A stretch of DNA of 64,000 nucleotides from an uncultured Oscillospiraceae bacterium (GCA_910584285.1 CAJTYK010000001.1:130799-194798), one strand, 5' to 3'. Positions 41,639 to 51,570 are shown, counted from the stretch's first letter. The notes: generated by a model from the letters alone, not told the origin. Numbers and translations are program-made.

Positions 41639-43864
41639 TTACCACAGGCCGAAGCTCATGGTCACATAGCCGGTGCCATCGGGAGGCGGCACCAGGGTCT
41701 CCAGGAAGTTGCCCGGATCCGCGTAGTCGGCGCTCCAGCCGGAGGCAAAGGAGATATCATAGTTGTAGTCGAAGCCGGAGGTGGGGAAGTAGCTGCTGCT
41801 GTAGTAGTCGTTGCGGTCGTCAAAGCCCATCAGGTTGACCTGCACCAGGCCGTCCAGGTTCTCCTCAATGCACTTCTTGTAGGCATTGAACTGGTTGACG
41901 TAGGTCTGGTTGCTGGACTGGTACGTGACGTCGATCTGGATGGGGTTCTCCTTGGTGACCTCAACGCCCTCGGCGGCCAGCTCCTCCACGGCCTTGGCCA
42001 TATACTCCTTGGCGGCGGCGGCATTGTACCAGCCGTCGAAGCCGTCACTGGAGCCGATGCCGTCGTCAGCATCGGGATCCCACACCTTGATGGGGAAGCC
42101 GTCCGCGTCCAGCTGGGCCTGCACGATCTCGCCATAGTGGGTGCCGGCGGGGAAGGTACCGATGTCCAGGGTCACTTCCTCCTCCAGGGAGACGAAGGTG
42201 CCGCACACGAAGGTGTTGCGCATGGAGTTGTACTTCAGATCCTCGCCATACTGCTGGCCCTGGTACTCGCCGCGGTCAAAGGCGAAGGTCAGGGCCAGAC
42301 GGAAGTTCTTGTTGTTGATGGCGTTGTGCCAGCGGGCGGCGTCATCCAGGATGTCGGAGGTGTACACGCCCTCGGCCAGGTTGATCTCCTTGGCGCTGTC
42401 GGCGGTCTTGTTGGACACGCCCTTGGTCTCGTCGTCATAGTTGGCGTAACGGCCGCGGTTCAGGTTGTAGTAGCCGTTATAGGTGGAGCCGGTGCTGTTG
42501 ACAGACAGCACGGCATACTCCTCAAAGATGCCGTCCTTCTTGCACTGCTCCAGACGGGAGGCGTCCAGGGCGATGGAGGCCAGCTTGCCGTCCTTCACGT
42601 CATAGTAGGGCTGGAGCACGTCCTGGCCGTCCCAGTACTTCCAGGTGATCTCGTGGACGTTCAGAGAGTCGGGATCCCAGTAGGTGGGGTTGGCCTTGTA
42701 GACGATGCTGTTGTTGGCCGTCCAGCTGGTGACCAGCATGGGGCCGCAATAGGCGATGTTGTTGGGGGTCTTGCCGTAGTTGTAGTCGGCGGCGGCGGAA
42801 TCAAACTCGGCGCCGAACTTGCCGCCCTGGCTCTCATAGTAGCTGCGGCACAGGGGGCCGCCCAGGCCCACGTAGGTCAGGGCGGACATGAAGTAGGGCA
42901 TGGGGGCGGTGAGCTTGTACTCCAGGGTGTACTTATCCACAGCGGTGACGCCCACGGTGGAGAAGTCGGTGGTGGTGCCGCTCAGGTAATCGCTCATGCC
43001 CTCCAGGGAGGCCAGCATCTCAGCGGCGCCGCCGCCGCAGTCGGCGCAGTGCTGGAGACCGGCAACCCAGTCGTCAGCCTGAACCTCGCCAACCTCACGG
43101 CCCTGGGAGTCCACCCACTTCACGCCCTGGCGGATCTTGAAGGTGTAGGTCAGGCCGTCCTCGGACTCCTCCCAGCTCTCGGCCAGGGAGGGATACATCA
43201 CGTTCTCCATGTCATAGTTCACCAGGCCGTCCACCAGGAAGCAGGTGGGCTCGGACTGGCTGGACTGCCAGGTGGCCAGATAGTCCCAGGTGGTGGGGTC
43301 GGAGGTATAGATATAGTCCGTGCTGTCAACCAGGGTATAGCCCTTGTCGGTGAGGAGCTTCTTGACCTCCTCCTTGAAGGTGCCGGTGCCGGCCAGCTCG
43401 TTCCACAGCTTGGTGACCTCGCTGGAATCCGCGGCCTTCAGCAGCTCCTCCACCACGATCATGGTGTGCAGACGGTCGCTGTCGCTGCCCCAGCCCACGG
43501 TGGAGATGGTGCGGGGAACCACGTGCCGGATGCCGTAGCGGCCGCCGTCACCCTGGGTGGGGATCATGACGCCGGACTCCAGCATCTTGGCCTCGGCCAC
43601 GGCCATCAGGGCGTACCGCTCGGAAGACGTAACGGCCTTCTTGGCCTCCATAAAGGCGTTGTAGAACTCGCCCAGGGCGGTGTCATAGACCACCTGCTCC
43701 TCATAGGTCATGGGCTGGAACTCGCCCAGCTGCACGCCCTGGCTCTGCTCAGGCGCGTCTGTCTTGTCGGCCGGGGGATTGCTGGTGTCAGCACCGGGGT
43801 TGCCGCAGGCAAACAGGCTGAGCATCATAGCAAGCGCCAGGGCCATGCTAAGAAACTTCTTCAT
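41639..43864 (-). CDS. Oligopeptide-binding lipoprotein (OppA-type, SBP family 5)
   Basis: 741 aa, larger than the usual 530-600. A lipoprotein signal (KFLSMALALAMMLSLFACGN, lipid Cys near residue 20) is followed by a linker and then an extra N-terminal region before the SBP_bac_5 fold (about 190 onward; YPSLAESWEESEDGLTYTFK, IRQGVKWVDSQGREV). The start of the mature protein repeats helical segments also unusual for the family (ALGEFYNAFMEAKKAVTSSE). It is first in the transporter operon and its mRNA has a leader of about 240 nt. Peptide specificity is unknown. Confidence 0.92.
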   Translation of the reverse strand: MKKFLSMALALAMMLSLFACGNPGADTSNPPADKTDAPEQSQGVQLGEFQPMTYEEQVVYDTALGEFYNAFMEAKKAVTSSERYALMAVAEAKMLESGVMIPTQGDGGRYGIRHVVPRTISTVGWGSDSDRLHTMIVVEELLKAADSSEVTKLWNELAGTGTFKEEVKKLLTDKGYTLVDSTDYIYTSDPTTWDYLATWQSSQSEPTCFLVDGLVNYDMENVMYPSLAESWEESEDGLTYTFKIRQGVKWVDSQGREVGEVQADDWVAGLQHCADCGGGAAEMLASLEGMSDYLSGTTTDFSTVGVTAVDKYTLEYKLTAPMPYFMSALTYVGLGGPLCRSYYESQGGKFGAEFDSAAADYNYGKTPNNIAYCGPMLVTSWTANNSIVYKANPTYWDPDSLNVHEITWKYWDGQDVLQPYYDVKDGKLASIALDASRLEQCKKDGIFEEYAVLSVNSTGSTYNGYYNLNRGRYANYDDETKGVSNKTADSAKEINLAEGVYTSDILDDAARWHNAINNKNFRLALTFAFDRGEYQGQQYGEDLKYNSMRNTFVCGTFVSLEEEVTLDIGTFPAGTHYGEIVQAQLDADGFPIKVWDPDADDGIGSSDGFDGWYNAAAAKEYMAKAVEELAAEGVEVTKENPIQIDVTYQSSNQTYVNQFNAYKKCIEENLDGLVQVNLMGFDDRNDYYSSSYFPTSGFDYNYDISFASGWSADYADPGNFLETLVPPPDGTGYVTMSFGLW

Positions 43865-44108
43865 TTCGTATCCTCCTATTTATTTTATATTTAACCGGGC
43901 AAAACGGAATCATGCCGCCCATCCTGCTCAGGTTAAACCGGGATCCTCCCCACCGGTCGGCAGGGGTTTTCGTTTTCCCGGAGGGAAAACGGCGAACGGG
44001 GCGCGCCCCGTTCAGTGCTGTGTAGCGTTAAACTGCCGCCCCGCAAATTGCAGGGGCCGCGGCGTCTTGATTCATGCCAAGGCGCTCCAATGCTGTCATA
44101 CGCCAAAC
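43865..44108 (-). ncRNA. Long structured 5' leader of the peptide transporter mRNA
   Basis: Between the promoter at 44109-44137 and the start codon lie about 240 nt with several hairpins on the minus strand: a 20-nt palindrome at 43994-44013 (GAACGGGGCG and its complement), arms CGTTTTCCC/GGGAAAACG at 43971-43991, and a GC-rich stem near 44030-44060. No known riboswitch class could be matched by eye. The ribosome site is AGGAGG. Confidence 0.4.
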
Positions 44109-44137
44109 ATTATACCGGGCCGACCCGCCGCTGTCAA
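44109..44137 (-). promoter_or_regulatory. Promoter of the peptide transporter operon
   Basis: Perfect minus-strand TTGACA (44132-44137), 17 bp, TATAAT (44109-44114). The stretch 44138-44337 upstream is pyrimidine-rich and shows no gene. Confidence 0.88.
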
Positions 44138-44337
44138 TATTAAAATGCCCAAACCTGTGCCAAATCTGCCTGTTTCCCCCCCTCCATCCTCCCTCTTTTT
44201 TTCTCCGTTTCAAGCAGGAAACTCTCGGATTTCTTGCAAAATCTGTGGGTGCCGCCCTGCCTTTGGGGAAAAACCGGAACATTTGTCCACCATATGCGCA
44301 CAGTTTTTCCTCCGTCAATCCGCCGAAGCCGGCTGAG

Positions 44338-44373
44338 AAAAAACGGGAGACGGCCCCGCCGCCTCCCGTTTTT
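44338..44373 (-). terminator. Terminator of the DUF436/M32 transcript
   Basis: Arms AAAAAACGGGAG and CTCCCGTTTTT with inner CGG pairs, just beyond the stop at 44386; T and A tracts on both sides. Confidence 0.82.
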
Positions 44374-44385
44374 CCATCATGTCAG

Positions 44386-44934
44386 TCACTCGTAGACCGC
44401 CCGGCTCCCGCCGATGAACCTGGGCCGGGTGCGGGCGCACAGCAGGATGGCCTGTCCGATGTGATCCAGGCTCAGCCGCACGGGCACCGCCACCTCCCGC
44501 AGGTGCATCCCGATAAGGGTGCCGCCGATGTCCAGCCCGGCGTGGACCCGGATGCGCTCCACCGCCGTGGGCCGCTCAAAGGCCCGCCACGCCTGGACGG
44601 CAAAGGAACCCCCTGCGTGGGGCTGGGGCACCACGCACACCGGCTCATAGCCGTACCGTTCGGCGCACACCCCCTCGACGATGAGGGCCCGGTTCAAATG
44701 CTCGCAGCACTGGGCAGCCAGGTAGATCCCCCGCTCCCGCAGGATCGGGTAGATCCCGCCGAACACGGCCCGGGCCGCCTCCTGGCTGGACGCCTTGCCA
44801 ATGCGCCCGCCCAGCACCTCGGAGGAGGAACAGCCCACCACGAAAAGGTCTCCCGCTCTCAGACTGGCCGCGTCCAGCAGCTCCGTCGTCGCCGTCCGGG
44901 CCTGGGCTGTGATCTGTTCAAAATCCGGTTCCAT
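44386..44934 (-). CDS. DUF436 / TIGR01440 family protein (YwlG-like)
   Basis: 182 aa, the usual size. LFVVGCSSSEVLGGRIGKAS, YLAAQCCEHLNRALIVEG, PHAGGSFAVQAW and HAGLDIGGTLIGMHL are the conserved blocks of this family, whose biochemical role is not known. It lies 9 bp after the M32 carboxypeptidase gene and is followed by a terminator. Confidence 0.92.
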   Translation of the reverse strand: MEPDFEQITAQARTATTELLDAASLRAGDLFVVGCSSSEVLGGRIGKASSQEAARAVFGGIYPILRERGIYLAAQCCEHLNRALIVEGVCAERYGYEPVCVVPQPHAGGSFAVQAWRAFERPTAVERIRVHAGLDIGGTLIGMHLREVAVPVRLSLDHIGQAILLCARTRPRFIGGSRAVYE

Positions 44935-44943
44935 AGCCCGCCC

Positions 44944-46440
44944 TCACAGTCCGTACAGCGCGCTGTACTTTTTCTCCAGGTAGTCGGCAAACACCGTGGG
45001 GTCGAACACGCCGCAGGCGTTTTTCACCACATCCGCCGGCACCAGCAGGCCACCATATTGGTGCACCTTCTCCCGCAGCCACTCCGACACCCCGGACAGG
45101 TCGCCCCGGGACACGGGGCCCCACACGTCCATGTCCGCCTCCATGTTTTTCAGCATCTGGGCGCCGTAGGCGCTGCCCAGGGCGTAGGAGGGGAAGTAGC
45201 CGAAGGCCCCGCCGGACCAGTGGCTGTCCTGGAGGCAGCCGCTGCGGTTGTCGGGCACGTCCACCCCCAGGTACTCCTTGTACAGCCGGTTCCAGGTCTC
45301 GGGCACGTCCTTGACGGACAGCGTACCGCCGATGAGCTGCTTTTCGATCTCATAGCGCACCATGATGTGCAGGCAGTAGGTCAGCTCGTCCGCCTCGGTG
45401 CGAATCAGGGAGGGCTGGGCCTTGTTGACGGCGCGGTAGAACTGCTCCGCCGTCACGTCCGCCAGCTGCTCCGGGAAGAACTCCTTCATTTTCGGGTAAA
45501 TGGCCTCGATAAAGGGCCTGGAGCGGCCGATAAGGTTCTCATAAAACCGGGACTGGCTCTCGTGGACGCCCATGGACACGCCCCCGGCCAGACTGGTGTA
45601 CTGCACCTCGTCACAGATCCCCAGCTCGTACTTGGCGTGGCCCCCCTCGTGGATCACGGAGTACATGGAATTGCCCACGTCGTTTTCAAAGTAGTGGGTG
45701 GTGATCCGCACGTCCTTGTTGTTGAACTCCAGGGTGTAGGGGTGCTCCGTCTCCCCGATGGTGCAGTGGGCCCGATCCAGCCCCAGCACCTCCATCAGGT
45801 AGTCGGAGAACTTCCGCTGAGCCTCCACCGGGTAGTGCCGCCGCAGGAAGGAGTCGTCGGGCTGCTCCTTCTCCCCGATGGCGTGGATCAGGGGCACGAT
45901 CCGCGCCCGGAGGGTGGCGAAGAAGCCGTCCAGATAGGCTGTGTCCACCCCCCGCTCGTACTCGTTTAGCAGGGCGTCGTAGGGGGCCTTGGCAGGATCG
46001 TAGTATCCGGCAAACTTGATATTGAAGGTCACCAGCTTCTCCAGCAGGGGGCGGAATAGCTCGAAGTCGTCCTGCTCCTTGGCCCGGTGCCACACGTCGC
46101 TGGCCTCGTTGGTGAGCATGGCGTACTCCATATACTCGTCCGCCGGGATCCGGGTCAGCTGGGCGTAGGAGCGGCGCAGCTCCTCCACCTCCCGGAAATG
46201 GAGCCGATCCAGCTCCTCCCGCCGCTCCCACAGAAAGTCCAGCAGCTCCCCCGTCTCAGGGGCAGAGAACAGCTTGTGCCGCTCCCCCGCCAGCACGCCC
46301 AGGGCTACCCCACGGCCTTCGGCGGTGTCCTTGGGGGCCACAGTGGTGCCGTCCAGATACAGGGCAGAGTCCGCCGCATAGTAGGCGTACAGCTTCTTTT
46401 CCAGCTCGGCCAATTTGGCCAGCGCCTCGTTCTGTTCCAT
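44944..46440 (-). CDS. M32 family metallocarboxypeptidase
   Basis: 498 aa, the family length. The zinc motif is HEGGHAKYELG (HEXXH near residue 261), with the downstream SQSRFYENLIGRSRPF helix giving the third ligand Glu, and the DNRSGCLQDSHWSGGAFGYFPSYALG block typical of thermostable carboxypeptidase Taq homologues. It trims C-terminal residues from peptides in the cytosol. With the peptide importer next to it, use in peptide breakdown is a reasonable inference. Confidence 0.95.
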   Translation of the reverse strand: MEQNEALAKLAELEKKLYAYYAADSALYLDGTTVAPKDTAEGRGVALGVLAGERHKLFSAPETGELLDFLWERREELDRLHFREVEELRRSYAQLTRIPADEYMEYAMLTNEASDVWHRAKEQDDFELFRPLLEKLVTFNIKFAGYYDPAKAPYDALLNEYERGVDTAYLDGFFATLRARIVPLIHAIGEKEQPDDSFLRRHYPVEAQRKFSDYLMEVLGLDRAHCTIGETEHPYTLEFNNKDVRITTHYFENDVGNSMYSVIHEGGHAKYELGICDEVQYTSLAGGVSMGVHESQSRFYENLIGRSRPFIEAIYPKMKEFFPEQLADVTAEQFYRAVNKAQPSLIRTEADELTYCLHIMVRYEIEKQLIGGTLSVKDVPETWNRLYKEYLGVDVPDNRSGCLQDSHWSGGAFGYFPSYALGSAYGAQMLKNMEADMDVWGPVSRGDLSGVSEWLREKVHQYGGLLVPADVVKNACGVFDPTVFADYLEKKYSALYGL

Positions 46441-46476
46441 GTCCGTCTCCTCATTTCCTTTGTAGTGTGTATGGGC

Positions 46477-46788
46477 TCAGATCCGGTCGGGGCAGTCCCC
46501 GGTGAAGGACACGCCGCCCTCCCCCGCCAGCAGTCGGGCCAGGGCCCGTCCGTCCTCCGTCAGGCCCAGATCCTCAATGACCACCTCACCTCGCCACAGG
46601 CCAGTGCGCCGCAGCCACAGCGCCGCCCGCACCGTCTGCTCCAGTCCCGCGCCGCTTCCCTCGGCGCTGATCACCAGCCGCCCTGGGCACTCCCCCGGCA
46701 GCAGCAGGGCCCCCAGCGCCAGCCAGCCCAGGCTCACCGCCCCAAAGGCCGCCAGCAGTACCGCGATAAACTGGATGAATTCCGTCAT
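46477..46788 (-). CDS. Small hypothetical membrane-anchored protein
   Basis: 103 aa. One hydrophobic N-terminal helix (FIQFIAVLLAAFGAVSLGWL and on to about residue 30) and a soluble C-terminal part (LVISAEGSGAGLEQTVRAAL, EDLGLTEDGRALARLL). Similar small proteins are common in Oscillospiraceae, but I know no function. ATG with AGGAGG upstream, chosen over an earlier ATG. Confidence 0.6.
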   Translation of the reverse strand: MTEFIQFIAVLLAAFGAVSLGWLALGALLLPGECPGRLVISAEGSGAGLEQTVRAALWLRRTGLWRGEVVIEDLGLTEDGRALARLLAGEGGVSFTGDCPDRI

Positions 46789-46856
46789 AAACGCCACCTC
46801 CTGGGCCATTCTATGGCCCGGAAGCCGGTTTTGTCACCGATTGCAGCAGATCCCCG

Positions 46857-47342
46857 TCAAATCAGGCTGACCACCCCGTAGGACAGGATGCTGATGGCCA
46901 TGCCCGCGATGAGCACCCCGACGATCACCGAGGGGATGGCCTTCCGCAGGGGCATATCCAAAAACGCCGCCGCCAGGGAGCCCGTCCACGCCCCGGTGCC
47001 GGGCAGAGGGATGGCCACAAACAGCATCAGCCCCAGGTACTTGTACTTCGTCACCCGCTGTCCCTTCAGGTGGGCCTTGCGCTCCAGCTTGTCCACCAGG
47101 CTGTTCAGCCGGGGCATATGCCGCCGCATCCACTGGAAGATCCGGCGGATATAGACGATGATGAAGGGCACTGGGATCAGATTGCCAATGACGGCGGCGA
47201 TGAAGGCCGCCCACACTGGCAGCCCCGCCGCCACGCCGAAGGGGATGCCCCCCCGCAGCTCCACCACCGGGATCATGGACACCAGCATGGTGAGGGTAAA
47301 CTCCCCCGCCATGGTGTCCGTCAGCCACTGCATCAATTCCAT
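46857..47342 (-). CDS. Small multidrug export-like membrane protein (PF06695, COG2426)
   Basis: 161 aa, about four helices. SMIPVVELRGGIPFGVA near the N-terminus and FVAIPLPGTGAWTGSLAAAF in the second half are the two family motifs, each with the polar Glu/Arg or Pro/Gly reentrant pattern. Despite the name, transport has not been shown for most members. It lies 6 bp before the end of uvrA, in the same direction and likely cotranscribed. Confidence 0.88.
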   Translation of the reverse strand: MELMQWLTDTMAGEFTLTMLVSMIPVVELRGGIPFGVAAGLPVWAAFIAAVIGNLIPVPFIIVYIRRIFQWMRRHMPRLNSLVDKLERKAHLKGQRVTKYKYLGLMLFVAIPLPGTGAWTGSLAAAFLDMPLRKAIPSVIVGVLIAGMAISILSYGVVSLI

Positions 47343-47348
47343 GGGAGA

Positions 47349-50183
47349 TCAACTCATTTCCAAAACCGTTTTTAGATACTTGCCCGTGTAACTCTCGGGG
47401 TGGCGGGCCACCTCCTCCGGCGTGCCCGTACAGACGACGGTGCCGCCGCCGGAACCGCCCTCCGGGCCCAGGTCGATGAGATAGTCCGCCGTCTTGATCA
47501 CGTCCAGGTTGTGCTCAATCACCACCACTGTGTTTCCCTTGTCTACGAACCGCTGGAGCACCTCCACCAGCTGATGAACGTCTGCGGTATGCAGACCCGT
47601 CGTCGGTTCGTCCAGGATATACACTGTGGAGCCGGTGGACTGCTTGGACAGCTCGGTGGCCAGCTTCACCCGCTGGGCCTCGCCGCCGGACAGAGTGGTG
47701 GAGGGCTGGCCCAGCTTCACGTAGCCCAGCCCCACGTCCTTGAGGGTCTTGACCCGGTTGTAGAGCCGGGGCAGGTTCTCGAAGAAGGGCAGGGCCTCGT
47801 CCACCGTCATCTCCAGCACTTCGTGGATGTTCTTGCCCTTGTAGCGCACCTCCAGCGTCTCCCGGTTGTAGCGCTTGCCCTTGCACACCTCGCAGGGGAC
47901 GTAGATGTCCGGCAGGAAGTGCATCTCAATCTTCAGCAGGCCGTCGCCGGAGCAAGCCTCGCACCGCCCGCCCCGGACGTTGAAGGAAAACCGCCCCGGG
48001 CCGTAGCCTCGGGTTTTCGCGTCCTGGGTGGAGGCGAATAGCTCCCGGATGTCGTTGAACAGCCCCGTGTAGGTGGCGGGGTTGGAACGGGGGGTGCGGC
48101 CAATGGGAGACTGGTCGATGGCGATCACCTTGTCCAAAAATTCGATGCCGTCCATGCCGTCGTGCCTGCCGGGGCGGGCTTTGGTGCGGTTGAGCTCCGC
48201 GCCCAGCCGCTTGTAGAGGATCTCGTTCACAAGCGACGACTTGCCCGAGCCGGACACGCCGGTGACGGCGATAAACGTCCCCAGGGGGAAGCTCACGTCG
48301 ATGTGGCGCAGGTTGTTCTCCGCCGCCCCCCGCACGGTGAGGACGTGGCCGTTCCCCGCCCGGCGCTCGGTGGGCACGGGCACCTTCTTCCGCCCCGCCA
48401 GGTAGTCGCCGGTGATGGAGCCGGGGGTGTTCATGACCTCCTCGGCGGTGCCGCAGGCCACCACCTGCCCGCCGTGAACCCCCGCGCCGGGGCCGATGTC
48501 CACGATGTAGTCCGCCGCCCGCATGGTGTCCTCGTCGTGCTCCACCACGATCAGAGTATTTCCCAGATCCCGCAAATGCTTCAACGTGCCCAGCAGCAGG
48601 TCGTTGTCCCGCTGGTGCAGGCCGATGGAGGGCTCGTCCAGGATATACAGCACCCCCATCAGGGAGGAGCCGATCTGGGTGGCCAGCCGGATGCGCTGGC
48701 TCTCGCCGCCGGACAGGGTGCCCGCCTGCCGGGTCAGGGTCAGGTACTGCAAGCCCACCGACTTTAGGAAGCCCAGCCGGGCGCGGATCTCCTTCAAAAT
48801 CTGGTCGGCGATCATGGCCTGGGTGTCGGTGAGGGTGATGGTGTCCAGGAAGGCCAGGGCCTCGTCCACCGGCTTCTCGCAAAACTCATGGATGGAGCTG
48901 CCCCCCACGGTAACCGCCAGTGCCTCCCGCTTGAGCCGCTTGCCCTGGCAGGTGGGGCAGGGGCACTCGCTCATGCACTCCTCGATCTCCCGCTTCATGG
49001 CGTCGGACTGGGTTTCCCGGTAGCGGCGCTCCAGGTTGTTCACGATGCCCTCGAAGGGCTGGTACAAGGTGCCCTTGCCCCGGGGCTGGTCGTAGTTCAG
49101 GGTGAGCTTCTCCCCCTTGGTGCCGTAGAGGATGATGTCCATCACCTCGTCCGACAGCTTCTCCACAGGGTCGGTGAGCTTGAACTTATATTTTTTCGCC
49201 AGCGCGTCAAAATACATCCGGGAGATGCCGTCCGACTTGATATGGTTCCAGCCCGAGGCGGTGATGGCCCCCTCTAAAATGGACAGGGAGCGGTTGGGGA
49301 TGATGCGGTCGGGGTCGATCTTCATCTGGCTGCCCAGGCCGGTGCAGGTGGGGCAGGCCCCGTAGGGGTTGTTGAAGGAGAACATCCGGGGGGTGAGCTC
49401 CTCGATGGACACGCCGCAGTCCTCGCAGGCGTAGTTCTGGGAGAACAGGATGTCCCGCTCCTCGTCGCCTAAGACGTTGATGATGACGATGCCGCCGGAC
49501 AGGTTGGAGGCGGTCTCCACGCTGTCGGTGAGGCGGCGGGCCACGTCCTCCCGGATCACCAGCCGATCCACCACGATCTCAATGGAGTGCTTCTTGTTTT
49601 TGTCCAGCTTGATCTCCTCGGTGAGGTCGTACAGCGAGCCGTCCGCCCGCACCCGGACATAGCCCGACTTCCGGGCGTCCTCGAAGATTTTGGCGTGCTC
49701 GCCCTTCTTGCCCCGGATGACGGGGGCGAGCACCTGGATCCGGGTGGCCTCCGGGAGTGTGAGCACCTGGTCGATGATCTGGTCGATGGTCTGCTGTTTG
49801 ATCTCTTTGCCGCAGATAGGGCAGTGGGGGGTGCCGACGCGGGCCCACAGCAGGCGCAGGTAGTCATAGATCTCCGTCACCGTGCCCACAGTGGAACGGG
49901 GATTTTTTGACGTGGTTTTCTGGTCGATGGAGATGGCGGGGGACAGCCCCTCGATGTAGTCCACGTCCGGCTTCTCCATCTGGCCCAAAAACATCCGGGC
50001 GTAGGAGGACAGGGACTCCACATACCGCCGCTGTCCCTCGGCGTACAGCGTCTCAAAGGCCAGGGAGGATTTGCCCGAGCCGGACAGGCCGGTGAGCACC
50101 ACCAGCTTGTCCCGGGGAATGGTGACGTCGATGTTTTTCAGGTTGTTTTCTCGCGCGCCTTTGATGACGATCTTATCCTGCAT
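47349..50183 (-). CDS. uvrA: Excinuclease ABC subunit A
   Basis: 944 aa, full length. UvrA dimers find DNA damage and load UvrB. The first ATPase has [20 protein letters not shown] (about 32-51) and a zinc finger ([10 protein letters not shown] ... CPTCTG-type Cys pairs); signatures [17 protein letters not shown] and [17 protein letters not shown] mark both halves, and the second Walker A is [15 protein letters not shown]. The C-terminal zinc finger is [16 protein letters not shown] ... [10 protein letters not shown]. uvrB lies at 52128, separated by small genes. ATG with GAGGAG upstream. Confidence 0.99.
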   Translation of the reverse strand: MQDKIVIKGARENNLKNIDVTIPRDKLVVLTGLSGSGKSSLAFETLYAEGQRRYVESLSSYARMFLGQMEKPDVDYIEGLSPAISIDQKTTSKNPRSTVGTVTEIYDYLRLLWARVGTPHCPICGKEIKQQTIDQIIDQVLTLPEATRIQVLAPVIRGKKGEHAKIFEDARKSGYVRVRADGSLYDLTEEIKLDKNKKHSIEIVVDRLVIREDVARRLTDSVETASNLSGGIVIINVLGDEERDILFSQNYACEDCGVSIEELTPRMFSFNNPYGACPTCTGLGSQMKIDPDRIIPNRSLSILEGAITASGWNHIKSDGISRMYFDALAKKYKFKLTDPVEKLSDEVMDIILYGTKGEKLTLNYDQPRGKGTLYQPFEGIVNNLERRYRETQSDAMKREIEECMSECPCPTCQGKRLKREALAVTVGGSSIHEFCEKPVDEALAFLDTITLTDTQAMIADQILKEIRARLGFLKSVGLQYLTLTRQAGTLSGGESQRIRLATQIGSSLMGVLYILDEPSIGLHQRDNDLLLGTLKHLRDLGNTLIVVEHDEDTMRAADYIVDIGPGAGVHGGQVVACGTAEEVMNTPGSITGDYLAGRKKVPVPTERRAGNGHVLTVRGAAENNLRHIDVSFPLGTFIAVTGVSGSGKSSLVNEILYKRLGAELNRTKARPGRHDGMDGIEFLDKVIAIDQSPIGRTPRSNPATYTGLFNDIRELFASTQDAKTRGYGPGRFSFNVRGGRCEACSGDGLLKIEMHFLPDIYVPCEVCKGKRYNRETLEVRYKGKNIHEVLEMTVDEALPFFENLPRLYNRVKTLKDVGLGYVKLGQPSTTLSGGEAQRVKLATELSKQSTGSTVYILDEPTTGLHTADVHQLVEVLQRFVDKGNTVVVIEHNLDVIKTADYLIDLGPEGGSGGGTVVCTGTPEEVARHPESYTGKYLKTVLEMS

Positions 50184-50224
50184 GGGTGTTCTCCTCGGTT
50201 TTCTTTAAATTTGGGCCCAGAGAT

Positions 50225-50253
50225 AGGATAGTGAAACAAATTTTTAATGTCAA
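50225..50253 (-). promoter_or_regulatory. uvrA promoter
   Basis: Minus-strand TTGACA (50248-50253), 17 bp, TATCCT (50225-50230). It begins inside the last codon of the CPCC gene. No LexA-like box was found in it. Confidence 0.78.
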
Positions 50254-50663
50254 GCCCCATTTTTGTCAGGTTTTTTGGGGATTTCGCCGGGCAGAGGCGG
50301 ACGGGCGTGGCAAACCAGATCGGGCCGCACCGCGCCGTACTCCCGAAAGTTCTCCCGGCCCTCCCGCAGCGTCATGCCGCCGTTCTCGTCGCTGGGGTCG
50401 TCCTCGCCGGGGTCGAACACGTCGTTCTCCCAGAAGCACACCGGGCAGATATAGGCGATGGCGTCCTCCCTGGGGACGGGAAAGGTGAGATACCCGCAGC
50501 AGGGACAGGGGTAGATCCCGGCGAGCTTCTCCGGCTCAGCCTCCGGCGCGGGCATGGATTCCGGCTCCTCCGGCCGACGCACCCCGTCTGTTATGATGAA
50601 GTGGTCGTTGTGGGCCTCGGGGAGATACAGGAACTTTTCCCGCCTTTTTCTCTGGTCATCCAC
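50250..50663 (-). CDS. CPCC family cysteine-rich protein
   Basis: About 137 aa. The C-terminal half holds IYPCPCCGYLTF and YICPVCFWENDVF, two Cys pairs of the CPCC family (PF14206), followed by the conserved GGMTLREGRENFREYGA. Zinc binding is likely; the role is unknown. The start proposed is the GTG at 50661-50663, which overlaps the stop of the MmcQ/YjbR gene and follows AAGGAG by ten bases; the longer frame upstream belongs to that gene. Confidence 0.75.
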   Translation of the reverse strand: MDDQRKRREKFLYLPEAHNDHFIITDGVRRPEEPESMPAPEAEPEKLAGIYPCPCCGYLTFPVPREDAIAYICPVCFWENDVFDPGEDDPSDENGGMTLREGRENFREYGAVRPDLVCHARPPLPGEIPKKPDKNGA

Positions 50664-51039
50664 CGTCCGCCAGCTCCTTCTGCACATACTTGGGCAGCTT
50701 GGACACCACCAGCTCATAGGACATATCGCACAGATCCTTGAGCACCCCGTCGGGCAGCCCCCCGTCCAGCAGGGCGGCAATCCACAGCTTCTTGTCGCAG
50801 TAGAAGCCGGGCAGTATGTCCGGGTACTGCTCCCGGAACGCCTCCGCCAGCCGGGGGTCGCACTTCAGGTTCACCAGATCGTGGTCGTTATACCGCTCGT
50901 CCTTCATCCCCCGGGGCGAGCACACGGCGGCAAACAGTTTGCCCCGCACCATGTAGCGGTGCCAGCCCCATTCCAGCTTGTAATCCTTTTCCGCTCCGGG
51001 CTTGTCCAGCAGGTATTCGTCCAACCATTCATATTTCAC
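50656..51039 (-). CDS. MmcQ/YjbR family protein
   Basis: 127 aa. WHRYMVRGKLFAAVCSPRG and DLVNLKCDPRLAEAFREQYP match the CyaY-like fold of the MmcQ/YjbR family, described as possible DNA-binding proteins. The end YELVVSKLPKYVQKELA is typical. Start is GTG with GGGGAG upstream. It overlaps the next gene by 8 bp, suggesting coupling. Confidence 0.88.
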   Translation of the reverse strand: MKYEWLDEYLLDKPGAEKDYKLEWGWHRYMVRGKLFAAVCSPRGMKDERYNDHDLVNLKCDPRLAEAFREQYPDILPGFYCDKKLWIAALLDGGLPDGVLKDLCDMSYELVVSKLPKYVQKELADGG

Positions 51040-51057
51040 AGGTTTTCTCCCCTTCCC

Positions 51058-51549
51058 TCAGCCCTCCGCCGCCACATCCGCCGTGGACGCGCCCACCAGT
51101 GCGATGAGATCGGCCGGGTTTACCTCCACCTGAAAGCCCACCTTTCCCGCCGACACGCAGATGGTGTCCTGCTCCAAGCAGCTCTGGTGGAACACGGTGG
51201 GGAACCGCTTCTTCATCCCCACCGGGGAACAGCCCCCGTGGACGTACCCCGTCAGGGGCAGCAGATCCTTAGCGGGCAGCATGGTGATGGACTTCTCCCC
51301 CACCGCCTTTGCCGCCTTTTTCAGATCCAGCGTGGCCGCCACCGGGATATCGAACACGTAGTACCCGCCGGAGGCCCCCTTGGCCACCAGCGTCTTGAAC
51401 ACCGCCGCCGGATCCTGGCCCAGCATTTGGGCCACGCTCACCCCGTCGGGGGCGGCGTCCCCCACCGGATAGGCGTGGGGAGTGTAGGAGATCTTTTTCT
51501 GATCCAGCACCCGCATGACGTTGGTTTTTTCCTCTTTTTGTTTGGACAT
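51058..51549 (-). CDS. YbaK/EbsC family Cys-tRNA(Pro) deacylase
   Basis: 163 aa. Clears mischarged Cys-tRNA(Pro). The N-terminal TNVMRVLDQKKISYTPHAYP, the catalytic-site Lys in VFKTLVAKG and the GYVHGGCSPVGMKKRFPTV block identify the YbaK group. The ATG at 51547-51549 is preferred to an earlier frame start. Weak ribosome site. Confidence 0.92.
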   Translation of the reverse strand: MSKQKEEKTNVMRVLDQKKISYTPHAYPVGDAAPDGVSVAQMLGQDPAAVFKTLVAKGASGGYYVFDIPVAATLDLKKAAKAVGEKSITMLPAKDLLPLTGYVHGGCSPVGMKKRFPTVFHQSCLEQDTICVSAGKVGFQVEVNPADLIALVGASTADVAAEG

Positions 51550-51570
51550 ACACGTCACCTGTCTGCCTGA

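Noticed and set aside
43890..43945. ACCTGAGCAGGAT in the oppA leader, which recalls part of a TPP riboswitch
   Set aside because: The CTGAGA and other conserved segments of the THI element are missing and the gene is not thiamine-related.
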